Shown here: in pieces, positions 1-5,176 of the stretch
How positions within the stretch are numbered: position 1 is the first letter of the stretch
Layout: every line of letters begins with the position of its first letter
Assembly: GCA_020860985.1 (NCBI GenBank)
Contig: JAJBTG010000142.1
Location: 1 to 7,590, forward strand
Direction: 5' to 3'
From: Oscillospiraceae bacterium
GTDB lineage: Bacteria > Bacillota > Clostridia > UBA1381
Length of the DNA: 7,590 bases
The notes under the pieces: generated by a model
What the model was told of the DNA's origin: nothing
The model's input: only the letters and a program-made list of their open reading frames with translations
Databases searched by the model: none
Program-made: the position numbers and the translations under genes

Positions 1-52
1 AGCTATCCTATTAGCCATTATTAAAATTTATTTTTAAAATTTTCAAATGGGG

Positions 53-81
53 CTGACAATGATTTAATTTTGTGATATAAT
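53..81 (+). promoter_or_regulatory. Promoter of the integrase gene
   Basis: A -35 box CTGACA (53-58; five of six match TTGACA) lies exactly 17 bp before a perfect -10 box TATAAT (76-81), which is preceded by TG at 73-74 and so is an extended -10. Transcription would begin near 88 and give a leader of about 60 nt. A second TATAAT sits at 88-93. The A+T-rich stretch just upstream (21-42) holds a 9-bp direct repeat, TTAAAATTT at 21-29 and 34-42, which could act as an UP element or be an arm-type protein site. The strength of the match suggests that the integrase can be expressed from its own promoter. Confidence 0.75.
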
Positions 82-131
82 TTATTTTATAATAAAAATA
101 CGTTAATGCTATTTGTATCCCCATTTTGATT

Positions 132-136
132 GGAGG
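132..136 (+). promoter_or_regulatory. Ribosome binding site that decides the integrase start
   Basis: GGAGG lies 10 nt before the TTG at 147. The first possible in-frame start, TTG at 126, has no such site before it and would put this GGAGG inside the coding region. The TTG at 147 is therefore the preferred start. Confidence 0.7.
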
Positions 137-146
137 AACGATAACA

Positions 147-1190
147 TTGAAACAAAGAAAAGATGGACGATGGTTAAAAGTAGTTTCCATAAATGGCAAA
201 CACATTTACTTTTACAGTAATAAGAAAACCGAGAAACAGGCCGAAAGAGATATTGCACAGCAACTTCTTTCTTATACTGAAAAAGAGGAAAACGGAAAAA
301 CCTTTTCAGAGGTTGCCGAGGAATGGTTTTATGAACATACTCCTACATTGGAAGTTCAAACTGCCGAATCGTATAGGCCGCCATATACCTATTGTGTTGA
401 AGCATTGGGGGAAAAATATATAAAGGATATAACCCCTCAAAATATTCAAAGAGCGATAGATTTGAAGGCTCAAAAGGGATTTGCTATGAAAACTGTTCGC
501 AACCAGTTATCTGTGTTTAGCTTAATATTTAAGTATGCTTGCTTGCATAGCTATATTGAGTCAAATCCCTGCGAATTTGTAAAGGTGCCGAAAAATTTAA
601 AAAAAGGCAGACGCGAGATACCCAATCCCAAACAAATCGAATTGGTAAAAACCTGCACGGATAGCCAAATGGGGCTGTTTGCATATTTAGTTCTTTATAC
701 GGGATTAAGAAAAGGTGAAGCGTTGGCACTGACATATGAGGACATAGATTTTCGAAATAAACGTATAAGAGTAACGAAATCTGTTTACCACGAGGGCAAC
801 GCACCTCATATAAAGCAGCCAAAAACCTCTGCCGGAGTAAGGGAAGTTTTGCTATTTGAATGTCTTGCCAAAAAATTAAAGAACAAGAATGGCACGGGAT
901 TGATTTTTCAAGGAAGTGATGGCGGGTTAATGAAAAAATCCACTTTTAAATCACGATGGCAAAGGTATCAATCTGAAAACGGAATAACAATTACTCCACA
1001 TCAACTTAGACACGCATATGCGAGCTATATTTTATTTGATGCCGGAATTGATGTAAAAGCCGCACAAACTCTAATGGGACATTCTGATATATCGACAACG
1101 CAAAATATTTATACACATATAACAGAAACTCATAGAAACGTAACTTACGATAGGCTAAACGAATTTATAGAAAAATTTAACCAATATTAA
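147..1190 (+). CDS. int: Tyrosine recombinase / phage-type integrase
   Basis: This is a site-specific DNA recombinase of the phage and ICE integrase family (about 347 residues, normal for the family), which would insert and excise a mobile element. The start is TTG at 147, chosen for the GGAGG at 132-136. Residues 1-45 are basic and resemble the AP2-like arm-binding domain (motif KDGRW). Residues 53-150 look like the SAM-like core-binding domain. The catalytic domain follows, with all key residues visible: Arg188 (TGLRKGE), Lys226 (QPKTSAG), His285 and Arg288 (HQLRH), His312 (MGHS) and the nucleophile Tyr322 (IYTHI). The enzyme therefore looks intact and active. The gene is clearly more A+T-rich than the genes from 1644 onward, which fits horizontal transfer. 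It ends about 80 bp before a tRNA 3' fragment, the expected position for an integrase next to its attachment site. No excisionase gene is visible in the window. Confidence 0.93.
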   Translation: MKQRKDGRWLKVVSINGKHIYFYSNKKTEKQAERDIAQQLLSYTEKEENGKTFSEVAEEWFYEHTPTLEVQTAESYRPPYTYCVEALGEKYIKDITPQNIQRAIDLKAQKGFAMKTVRNQLSVFSLIFKYACLHSYIESNPCEFVKVPKNLKKGRREIPNPKQIELVKTCTDSQMGLFAYLVLYTGLRKGEALALTYEDIDFRNKRIRVTKSVYHEGNAPHIKQPKTSAGVREVLLFECLAKKLKNKNGTGLIFQGSDGGLMKKSTFKSRWQRYQSENGITITPHQLRHAYASYILFDAGIDVKAAQTLMGHSDISTTQNIYTHITETHRNVTYDRLNEFIEKFNQY

Positions 1191-1217
1191 ATGGGCATAA
1201 CTGCAAAAATTACTATA

Positions 1218-1244
1218 TCAGTCACCCGTTAGTCAAATGACTGA
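1218..1244. repeat. AGTCA repeats, candidate integrase arm sites
   Basis: The 27-bp stretch holds AGTCA at 1220-1224 and 1231-1235 as direct repeats with an 11-bp period, and the inverted copy TGACT at 1238-1242. As a result TCAGTCA (1218-1224) faces TGACTGA (1238-1244), and AGTCAAATGACT (1231-1242) is itself a palindrome around AA. The site lies between the integrase gene and the tRNA fragment, where attachment-site arms usually sit. A role in binding integrase or an excisionase is inferred, not shown. Confidence 0.4.
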
Positions 1245-1249
1245 AAAAC

Positions 1250-1299
1250 GTGGTAGGTACAAGAAAAATTAAAGGTTCGAGTCCTTGTACCCCTGCCAC
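1250..1299. repeat. Imperfect inverted repeat around the attachment core
   Basis: The left arm GTGGTAGGTACAAG (1250-1263) is close to the reverse complement of the right arm CTTGTACCCCTGCCAC (1284-1299). They differ by one substitution and a 2-nt gap. The 20-bp centre (1264-1283) holds the T-arm sequence GGTTCGAGTC. The right arm is tRNA acceptor sequence. The left arm belongs to the presumed element side and mirrors it, as expected for inverted core-type recombinase sites, although the spacer is longer than the usual 6-8 bp overlap. Confidence 0.5.
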
Positions 1300-1300
1300 A
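1271..1300 (+). other. Attachment-site candidate: 3' end of a tRNA gene (tRNA-Trp-like)
   Basis: The sequence reads as the 3' part of a tRNA: T-stem AAAGG (1271-1275), T-loop TTCGAGT (1276-1282), T-stem CCTTG (1283-1287), acceptor strand TACCCCT (1288-1294), discriminator G (1295) and encoded CCA (1296-1298). The outer T-stem pair is mismatched (A1271 against G1287), as expected if the bases left of the core come from the element. No D-arm, anticodon arm or 5' acceptor strand (it would be AGGGGTA) precedes it, so this is not a complete gene. A U72-G73 end with a GGGG/CCCC acceptor fits bacterial tRNA-Trp. The terminator directly downstream suggests that this is the original 3' end of the host tRNA, displaced by an element that integrated to its left and supplied a replacement 3' end there. 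The tRNA identity is less certain than the fragment itself. Confidence 0.7.
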
Positions 1301-1301
1301 G

Positions 1302-1329
1302 AAAACCAAGTCCATGACTTGGTTTTTTT
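1302..1329 (+). terminator. Rho-independent terminator after the tRNA fragment
   Basis: A perfect 11-bp stem (AAAACCAAGTC, 1302-1312, with GACTTGGTTTT, 1316-1326) closes a 3-nt CAT loop and runs into seven T residues (1323-1329). It begins 4 nt after the CCA of the tRNA fragment, so it was probably the terminator of the host tRNA gene. It would now also stop transcripts from the integrase gene. Confidence 0.88.
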
Positions 1330-1445
1330 GTGCCCAAAACCGCATAGCTATGCAGGTTTCAGGGTGTTTGGGCAAAAGTAGGTATATCGAAAATTTTACT
1401 CTGACACCCACCAAAATGCCCGCCCGAATTTTCACTGATTTTCAT

Positions 1446-1466
1446 TTCAATAAGGGGCTTTGCCCC
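1446..1466. repeat. Copy 1 of a 21-nt palindromic repeat
   Basis: These 21 nt are identical to 4162-4182. The core is GGGGC-TTT-GCCCC (1454-1466), a 5-bp stem with a TTT loop. In this copy the outer arms no longer pair well (right flank GTCATTCAA), whereas in copy 2 they form a perfect 13-bp stem. A 21-nt identity within 7.6 kb is not expected by chance. It resembles a dispersed intergenic palindromic element (REP-like), a class name used here by analogy only. Confidence 0.7.
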
Positions 1467-1477
1467 GTCATTCAACG

Positions 1478-1507
1478 TTTCAGTGGCGGATTGTACCGCC
1501 ACTGAAA
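1478..1507. repeat. 12-bp hairpin TTTCAGTGGCGG / CCGCCACTGAAA
   Basis: The arms at 1478-1489 and 1496-1507 pair perfectly around the 6-nt loop ATTGTA. The + strand continues with A residues (to 1510), not T, so this is a poor terminator on either strand despite the strong stem. It lies 12 nt after the palindromic repeat and may belong to the same repeat unit. Confidence 0.65.
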
Positions 1508-1570
1508 AAAGTAAGTGGAACCCGCCGCCTATAGAGGCGGGGGACATCTGCGGTTAGGTTATATAAGTGC

Positions 1571-1613
1571 AAAACAACAGACAGCACAGCGGCAATTAAA
1601 GCCGCCGTGCTGT
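1571..1613 (-). terminator. Terminator of the GH2 gene
   Basis: Arms at 1581-1593 (ACAGCACAGCGGC) and 1601-1613 (GCCGCCGTGCTGT) pair over 13 positions around a 7-nt loop. The single mismatch on the + strand (A1588, C1606) becomes a G-U pair in minus-strand RNA, which points to minus-strand use. On that strand the stem is followed by the T-rich CTGTTGTTTTG. It starts about 30 nt after the stop codon of the glycosidase gene. Confidence 0.75.
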
Positions 1614-1643
1614 AAAAATTCATGCTTCCCCGCGCACCGATTT

Positions 1644-4040
1644 CTATTCCACTGTTATCACACATTCGCCGCTTTCAATTCCGCCCGAAGCGGCGGTGAT
1701 TTTGACTTCTCCCCTACTTCCGTTAAGGCGCACAAGCAGCTGAGCTTTGCCGTTAAACAAGCGTCTTACCGGTACGCGGTCGCGCTCGTGGCTTGACGGA
1801 TTTCCGTTGCCCGCGCCCAAAAATTCACCCTCGCCCGATATGTAAAAGCGCACCTCATTATCCGCCGTCGGCACCGTCAAACCGTCCGCGTCACGCGCGG
1901 ATATATTGATTATCGCGGTGTCCTCGTCCGCGGACATAACCGCCTTGTATGGTTCAAGAGAGAGCCTATGCACGGCTCCGGTGGTTTTTACGGTTTCGCG
2001 CATAACCTCGCCGCCGTTCCTATAACCTACAGCCGTCAACTCACCCGGCTCATATATGACGTTTCCCCATGACAGGTATCGGCTTGACTTGCGTCTGCCA
2101 TAGCTTTTACCGTTCACAAACAGCTCCGCCTCGTCAAGATTGGAAAAAGCGTAAACCGTCAGCGCCTCGCCCGCGCCTACGGGATAATTCCAATGCGGAA
2201 AAATATGCAGAACGTCCTCGTCCGTCCATTGAGATTTGTAGTAGTAATAATTATCCTTCGGAAATCCGCAGTAATCGAATATCCCGAACTGCGAATATAC
2301 CGCCGGATATACCATCGGCGTCGGCTCGCCGCGGTAGTCCATACCCGTCCAGAGGAAGATTCCGCTTAGATAATCGCGCTCGGCGAAGTATTCCCATTCC
2401 TCCTCCGCAACGTCCCTCTTTACCGCCTTTTTGCCGACTTTGCATTTTTGCTCGTTTTCCTCGTCAAAGATATAGTATTGCCCTTTATACTCGTCCGTAC
2501 TGCAGCAACCGCACGTCCAACTGTTCGCGCTTGCCTCGGTGATAAGAATCGGTTGGCGCGGCATACGCTTATGATAATCGTCCCAAGCGGTTTTGCAGTA
2601 ATTAAATCCCATAACATCAAGATTTTTCGTAACTCCGACATATCCCTCGGCTGTGTCAAACCGCTCTTTTCCGTTCCAACAAACAACGGCGGAGGTTATC
2701 GGGCGCGTCTTATCAAGGCGGCGCACCTCCATTTTCATTGTAACGGTAGTCCTTGCCGTTTCGGGTCTGTCCTGCGAGAAAATTTCCTCGTTTCCTATAC
2801 CCCAGATAAATACAGACGGGTGATTTCTGTCGCGCTTAACCATCGAGCGGAGCGCGTCCAAATCCCGTGGCGCACTGCTCATACGGCGCGTTTCGTCCAT
2901 AACGAGTATTCCCAACCTGTCGCATACGTCCAAAAGCTGCGGCGCCGGCGGATAATGCGCCGAGCGGTACGCGTTCGCGCCCATCGTTATCATCTGCGCG
3001 ATACGGTATTCCCACACGCTGTCCGGCACGCCGATACCCACGCCCGCGTGATCCTGGTGACAGCAGAGCCCCTTTATTGTTAAATGCCGGCCGTTAAGGA
3101 AAAATCCCTTATCCGCGTCAAAGTGACATTCTCTTATGCCGAAGTTTACGGTGACGGAATCAATAAGCTCACCGCATCGGTACAGCTCTGCCGTAACGCT
3201 GTAAAGATACGGCAAATCCACGTCCCAAAGGCTTACGCTCGAAAGCGGAACGGTCTGCTCACATACGGCATTATCCCACGCTCGCGCCGAAACCGCGCAT
3301 TCGCTTGAACCGACAACGGCTCCGCCTCTGTCGGCAATGAGTATTTTTACCGAAAAATCTGCGTCCTCCGTCAGCTTGTTTTCAATTTCCGTTTCTATAT
3401 GCACACTTGCCGACTTACTTTCAAGACACACATCGGAATAAACATACATGCCGTTCTCGGCGATATGCGCGGCGCTTTTATATTCCAGACAAACGTGGCG
3501 GTATATTCCGCCGCCCTCATACCACCAACCCTCACGGCCGGAGGAATCCACGCGCACCGCGACAGTGTTTTCGCCGCCGAAGCTCACGAAATCAGTTATG
3601 TCATAGCAAGCCTCGGTATAGCCGCTCTCGTGACTGCCGGCAAAGTATTCGTTAAGATACACGGTGCTGTTTCTGTATACACCGTCAAAATGTATGTAAA
3701 CGCGCTTACCCGCCATATCGGCGGGAATATCGAATTTGCGTCTGTACCACACAACGCCGCCCTCGAGCGAACCGCCGGCGAAATGGCGGCTGTCGATGCT
3801 CTCCATTTCCGGAATTTGGCGCATCTCCTCGGACAATGCGGATTTTTGCGTGTAGTCGCCGTCAATCATAAAATCGTGTGGCAAATCCACATTTTGCCAA
3901 TGTGAATCGTCAAGTCCGACCGCCGCCGCTCCAAAATTGTATGCACGGGCTTTTGCGCCGCCCCACCCGTCGGTTGTGCTTTGCGGCTTTAAGTCACCTC
4001 TCACAAACCGCCAGTTTTTGTCAAGATTAATTTTTTCCAT
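1644..4040 (-). CDS. Glycoside hydrolase family 2, probable beta-galactosidase
   Basis: The 798-residue enzyme would remove a non-reducing-end beta-linked sugar, most likely galactose. It has no signal peptide or anchor, so it should act in the cytoplasm on imported oligosaccharides or glycosides. Residues 4-190 form the N-terminal jelly-roll sugar-binding domain (LPHDF, WYRRKFDIP, GGGIYR). Residues 195-300 form the immunoglobulin-like domain. Residues 303-600 form the TIM barrel, with KGLCCHQDHAG, the acid/base Glu418 (IWGIGNEE) and the nucleophile Glu502 (ILITEAS), then LWTGMDYRGEPTP. Residues 605-690 resemble a DUF4982-type domain (FVNGKSYG) and 695-798 a final Ig-like domain (GEGEFLGAGNGNPSS). 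Both catalytic glutamates are present and the frame is unbroken. The start ATG has GGAGG (4049-4053) 8 nt upstream. No transporter or sugar regulator adjoins it in the window. Membership of GH2 is secure. The substrate is inferred, and a beta-glucuronidase or other GH2 activity is possible. Confidence 0.92.
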   Translation of the reverse strand: MEKINLDKNWRFVRGDLKPQSTTDGWGGAKARAYNFGAAAVGLDDSHWQNVDLPHDFMIDGDYTQKSALSEEMRQIPEMESIDSRHFAGGSLEGGVVWYRRKFDIPADMAGKRVYIHFDGVYRNSTVYLNEYFAGSHESGYTEACYDITDFVSFGGENTVAVRVDSSGREGWWYEGGGIYRHVCLEYKSAAHIAENGMYVYSDVCLESKSASVHIETEIENKLTEDADFSVKILIADRGGAVVGSSECAVSARAWDNAVCEQTVPLSSVSLWDVDLPYLYSVTAELYRCGELIDSVTVNFGIRECHFDADKGFFLNGRHLTIKGLCCHQDHAGVGIGVPDSVWEYRIAQMITMGANAYRSAHYPPAPQLLDVCDRLGILVMDETRRMSSAPRDLDALRSMVKRDRNHPSVFIWGIGNEEIFSQDRPETARTTVTMKMEVRRLDKTRPITSAVVCWNGKERFDTAEGYVGVTKNLDVMGFNYCKTAWDDYHKRMPRQPILITEASANSWTCGCCSTDEYKGQYYIFDEENEQKCKVGKKAVKRDVAEEEWEYFAERDYLSGIFLWTGMDYRGEPTPMVYPAVYSQFGIFDYCGFPKDNYYYYKSQWTDEDVLHIFPHWNYPVGAGEALTVYAFSNLDEAELFVNGKSYGRRKSSRYLSWGNVIYEPGELTAVGYRNGGEVMRETVKTTGAVHRLSLEPYKAVMSADEDTAIINISARDADGLTVPTADNEVRFYISGEGEFLGAGNGNPSSHERDRVPVRRLFNGKAQLLVRLNGSRGEVKITAASGGIESGECVITVE

Positions 4041-4048
4041 AAATATGC

Positions 4049-4053
4049 CCTCC
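4049..4053 (-). promoter_or_regulatory. Ribosome binding site of the GH2 gene
   Basis: GGAGG on the minus strand lies 8 nt before the ATG at 4040, supporting that start codon. Confidence 0.8.
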
Positions 4054-4113
4054 GTGACCGATTTTAATATAACTTAGGCAAGGATGTCACCCTGTAAACT
4101 CACTTCGCCCCTT

Positions 4114-4128
4114 ATAGAATAATTCTAT
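4114..4128. promoter_or_regulatory. Candidate operator over the GH2 promoter
   Basis: ATAGAAT (4114-4120) and ATTCTAT (4122-4128) form a perfect 15-bp palindrome centred on A4121. It covers the -10 box (4122-4127) and the expected transcription start of the glycosidase promoter, where a dimeric repressor would block initiation. A repressor role is inferred from position and symmetry. No regulator gene lies beside it. Confidence 0.5.
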
Positions 4129-4150
4129 CATCTCTTTCCCTCTTTGTAAA
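4122..4150 (-). promoter_or_regulatory. Promoter of the GH2 gene
   Basis: On the minus strand a -35 box TTTACA (4150-4145) and a -10 box TAGAAT (4127-4122) are separated by 17 bp, and each matches the consensus at five of six positions. An A/T tract (4161-4151, GAAATTTTTTC) just upstream could be an UP element. Transcription would start near 4115 and give a leader of about 75 nt. A weaker alternative is GTGACA (4090-4085) with TAAAAT (4066-4061) and an 18-bp spacer, nearer the gene. Confidence 0.65.
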
Positions 4151-4161
4151 GAAAAAATTTC

Positions 4162-4190
4162 TTCAATAAGGGGCTTTGCCCCTTATTGAA
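4162..4190. repeat. Copy 2 of the palindromic repeat, perfect 13-bp hairpin
   Basis: TTCAATAAGGGGC (4162-4174) and GCCCCTTATTGAA (4178-4190) pair perfectly around a TTT loop. The first 21 nt are identical to 1446-1466. The nonamer GCCCCTTAT recurs at 4107-4115, next to the GH2 -10 palindrome. The hairpin lies 11 bp beyond the -35 box of the GH2 promoter, between two divergent promoters, so it is not in the usual place for a gene terminator. Confidence 0.75.
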
Positions 4191-4201
4191 CATTTTCATA
4201 C

Positions 4202-4232
4202 AAACAGGAAAAACATCGGTTTTCCTGTTTTT
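4202..4232 (+). terminator. Hairpin with T tail between divergent promoters
   Basis: AAACAGGAAAA (4202-4212) and TTTTCCTGTTT (4220-4230) form a perfect 11-bp stem with a 7-nt loop. The T tract 4228-4232 makes it terminator-like on the + strand. No gene ends before it on that strand, so it may insulate aqpZ from antisense or leftover transcription, or be a second structural repeat. Confidence 0.55.
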
Positions 4233-4293
4233 CAATATCCGCCGTTACGGATATCTATTTTATTGCAAGCACATAATTTTGCACAAAATTTAC

Positions 4294-4323
4294 TTGACAT
4301 AACATAGCTGGTTGTGTTAAAAT
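4294..4323 (+). promoter_or_regulatory. Promoter of the aquaporin gene
   Basis: A perfect -35 box TTGACA (4294-4299) is followed, 18 bp on, by TAAAAT (4318-4323; five of six), which carries the extended -10 TG at 4315-4316. Transcription would begin near 4330, giving a leader of about 44 nt with no obvious riboswitch. GGAGG at 4361-4365 lies 8 nt before the ATG. Confidence 0.78.
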
Positions 4324-4373
4324 TACCATAATAGGATAGGTCTGCGAAATATATTGAAACGGAGGAAAGTAAA

Positions 4374-5069
4374 ATGAAAAGTTTAAAAAAATATGCGGCT
4401 GAATTTATCGGCACGATGGTTCTGGTAATTATGGGCTGCGGTACGGCAATGCTGGTAGGCTGCGCTTCCGACAGCGGATGCGGATATATTCTTACCGCGC
4501 TGGCATTCGGCTTGGTAATTGTAGGTATGGCTTATTGTGTTGGCAATATTTCAGGCTGTCATATCAATCCGGCTGTTTCGCTCGGCGTGCTTATAAGCGG
4601 CGGTATGAGCGCAAAGGATTTCATCGGTTATGTTATTTCGCAGTGCCTCGGAGCATTGGCGGGAGCGGGCGTACTTGCCGCGATTTTCACTCTCGGCGGC
4701 GTTACGGATATGACCGGCGCGTTCGGCTCCAACGGACTTGCGGGCGTGAACGGAAGCTCTGCCGCAGGTTTGCTTGTTGAAATAGTGCTCACATTCATCT
4801 TTGTTCTTACAATTCTCGGAGTTACGTCAAAGAAAGCCGGTCACGGCTCATTCGGGGGAATTGTTATCGGTTTTACCCTTACCCTGGTACATATTCTCGG
4901 AATCGGACTTACGGGAACATCGGTAAATCCCGCGCGTTCAATAGGTCCCGCGGTTGCGGCGGCTATCGTCGGAGTAGGCGAGCCTATGGCGTGCCTTTGG
5001 GTATTTATTGTAGGTCCGCTGATTGGCGCGGCGTTGGCGGCTGTTGTTTATAAGGCTCTTGAGAAGTAA
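4374..5069 (+). CDS. aqpZ: Aquaporin Z-type water channel
   Basis: This is a major intrinsic protein (MIP) family channel of 231 residues in the cytoplasmic membrane, with six hydrophobic helices and two half-helices that meet at the NPA boxes (residues 65-67, INPAVSLG; 185-187, VNPARSIG). The four residues of the aromatic/arginine selectivity filter can be aligned with E. coli AqpZ by eye: Phe45 (ALAFGL), His173 (LVHILGI), Thr182 (GTSVNPAR) and Arg188. This is the water-selective pattern, not the wider glycerol-facilitator one, and the length also fits AqpZ better than GlpF. Several cysteines lie in or near helices (for example 22, 30, 36, 55, 62), as also seen in part in AqpZ. The gene stands alone between its own promoter and a terminator. 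The start is fixed by GGAGG at 4361-4365. Other small neutral solutes cannot be excluded. Confidence 0.9.
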   Translation: MKSLKKYAAEFIGTMVLVIMGCGTAMLVGCASDSGCGYILTALAFGLVIVGMAYCVGNISGCHINPAVSLGVLISGGMSAKDFIGYVISQCLGALAGAGVLAAIFTLGGVTDMTGAFGSNGLAGVNGSSAAGLLVEIVLTFIFVLTILGVTSKKAGHGSFGGIVIGFTLTLVHILGIGLTGTSVNPARSIGPAVAAAIVGVGEPMACLWVFIVGPLIGAALAAVVYKALEK

Positions 5070-5110
5070 GAAAAATCAGACCGCAGACCTGAATTGAATT
5101 ATGTAATCCG

Positions 5111-5163
5111 AAAATAAGCCTCAAAATCGCAGATTTTATTACGATTTTAAGGCTTATTTTTTT
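5111..5163. terminator. Shared terminator of aqpZ and the ftsH operon
   Basis: A long stem pairs AAAATAAGCCT (5111-5121) with AGGCTTATTTT (5150-5160) and, after one mismatch, AAAATCG (5123-5129) with CGATTTT (5142-5148), around a 12-nt loop. On the + strand it ends in seven T residues (5157-5163), serving aqpZ. On the minus strand it begins 13 nt after the XRE gene stop and ends TTATTTT, so it probably works for both convergent transcripts, less strongly on the minus strand. Confidence 0.85.
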
Positions 5164-5176
5164 ATGAACCGTACTC

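Larger units (their letters stand above)
1330..1580. other. Gene-free intergenic stretch rich in hairpins
   Basis: No credible gene lies between the tRNA terminator and the 3' side of the glycosidase gene. Short open frames here lack ribosome binding sites and cross hairpins. The stretch instead holds successive inverted repeats. TGCCCAAAAC (1331-1340) pairs with GTTTGGGCA (1366-1374) around the perfect 12-bp palindrome GCATAGCTATGC (1342-1353). The shared repeat lies at 1446-1466, a 12-bp stem at 1478-1507, and CCGCCT (1525-1530) faces AGGCGG (1535-1540). The purpose of so many stems is not evident. Confidence 0.6.

Noticed and set aside
11..205. A 64-codon open frame on the minus strand over the integrase promoter and start.
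   Set aside because: It has no ribosome binding site, overlaps a strong promoter and the real gene, and its A+T-rich translation resembles no protein.
44..677. The 12-mer CAAATGGGGCTG at 44-55 and 666-677.
   Set aside because: A few exact 12-bp matches are expected by chance in a window of this size, and one copy lies within the integrase coding sequence.
1250..1298. A complete (possibly degenerate) tRNA gene.
   Set aside because: Only the T-arm, 3' acceptor strand and CCA are present; no anticodon arm, D-arm or matching 5' acceptor strand can be placed upstream.
1229..1435. A 68-codon minus-strand frame across the tRNA fragment and terminator.
   Set aside because: It is antisense to structural RNA and terminator sequence, which explains the open frame better than coding does.
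1314..1505. A 63-codon plus-strand frame in the gene-free stretch.
   Set aside because: It starts inside the terminator stem and runs through two hairpins, with no ribosome binding site.
2448..3083. A 211-codon plus-strand frame opposite the GH2 gene, with others at 2069-2542 and 3399-3905.
   Set aside because: The minus strand encodes an unbroken GH2 enzyme with both catalytic glutamates; the antisense frames follow from its codon pattern.
4324..4373. A riboswitch or attenuator in the aqpZ leader.
   Set aside because: The leader is only about 44 nt and shows no terminator or recognised aptamer.
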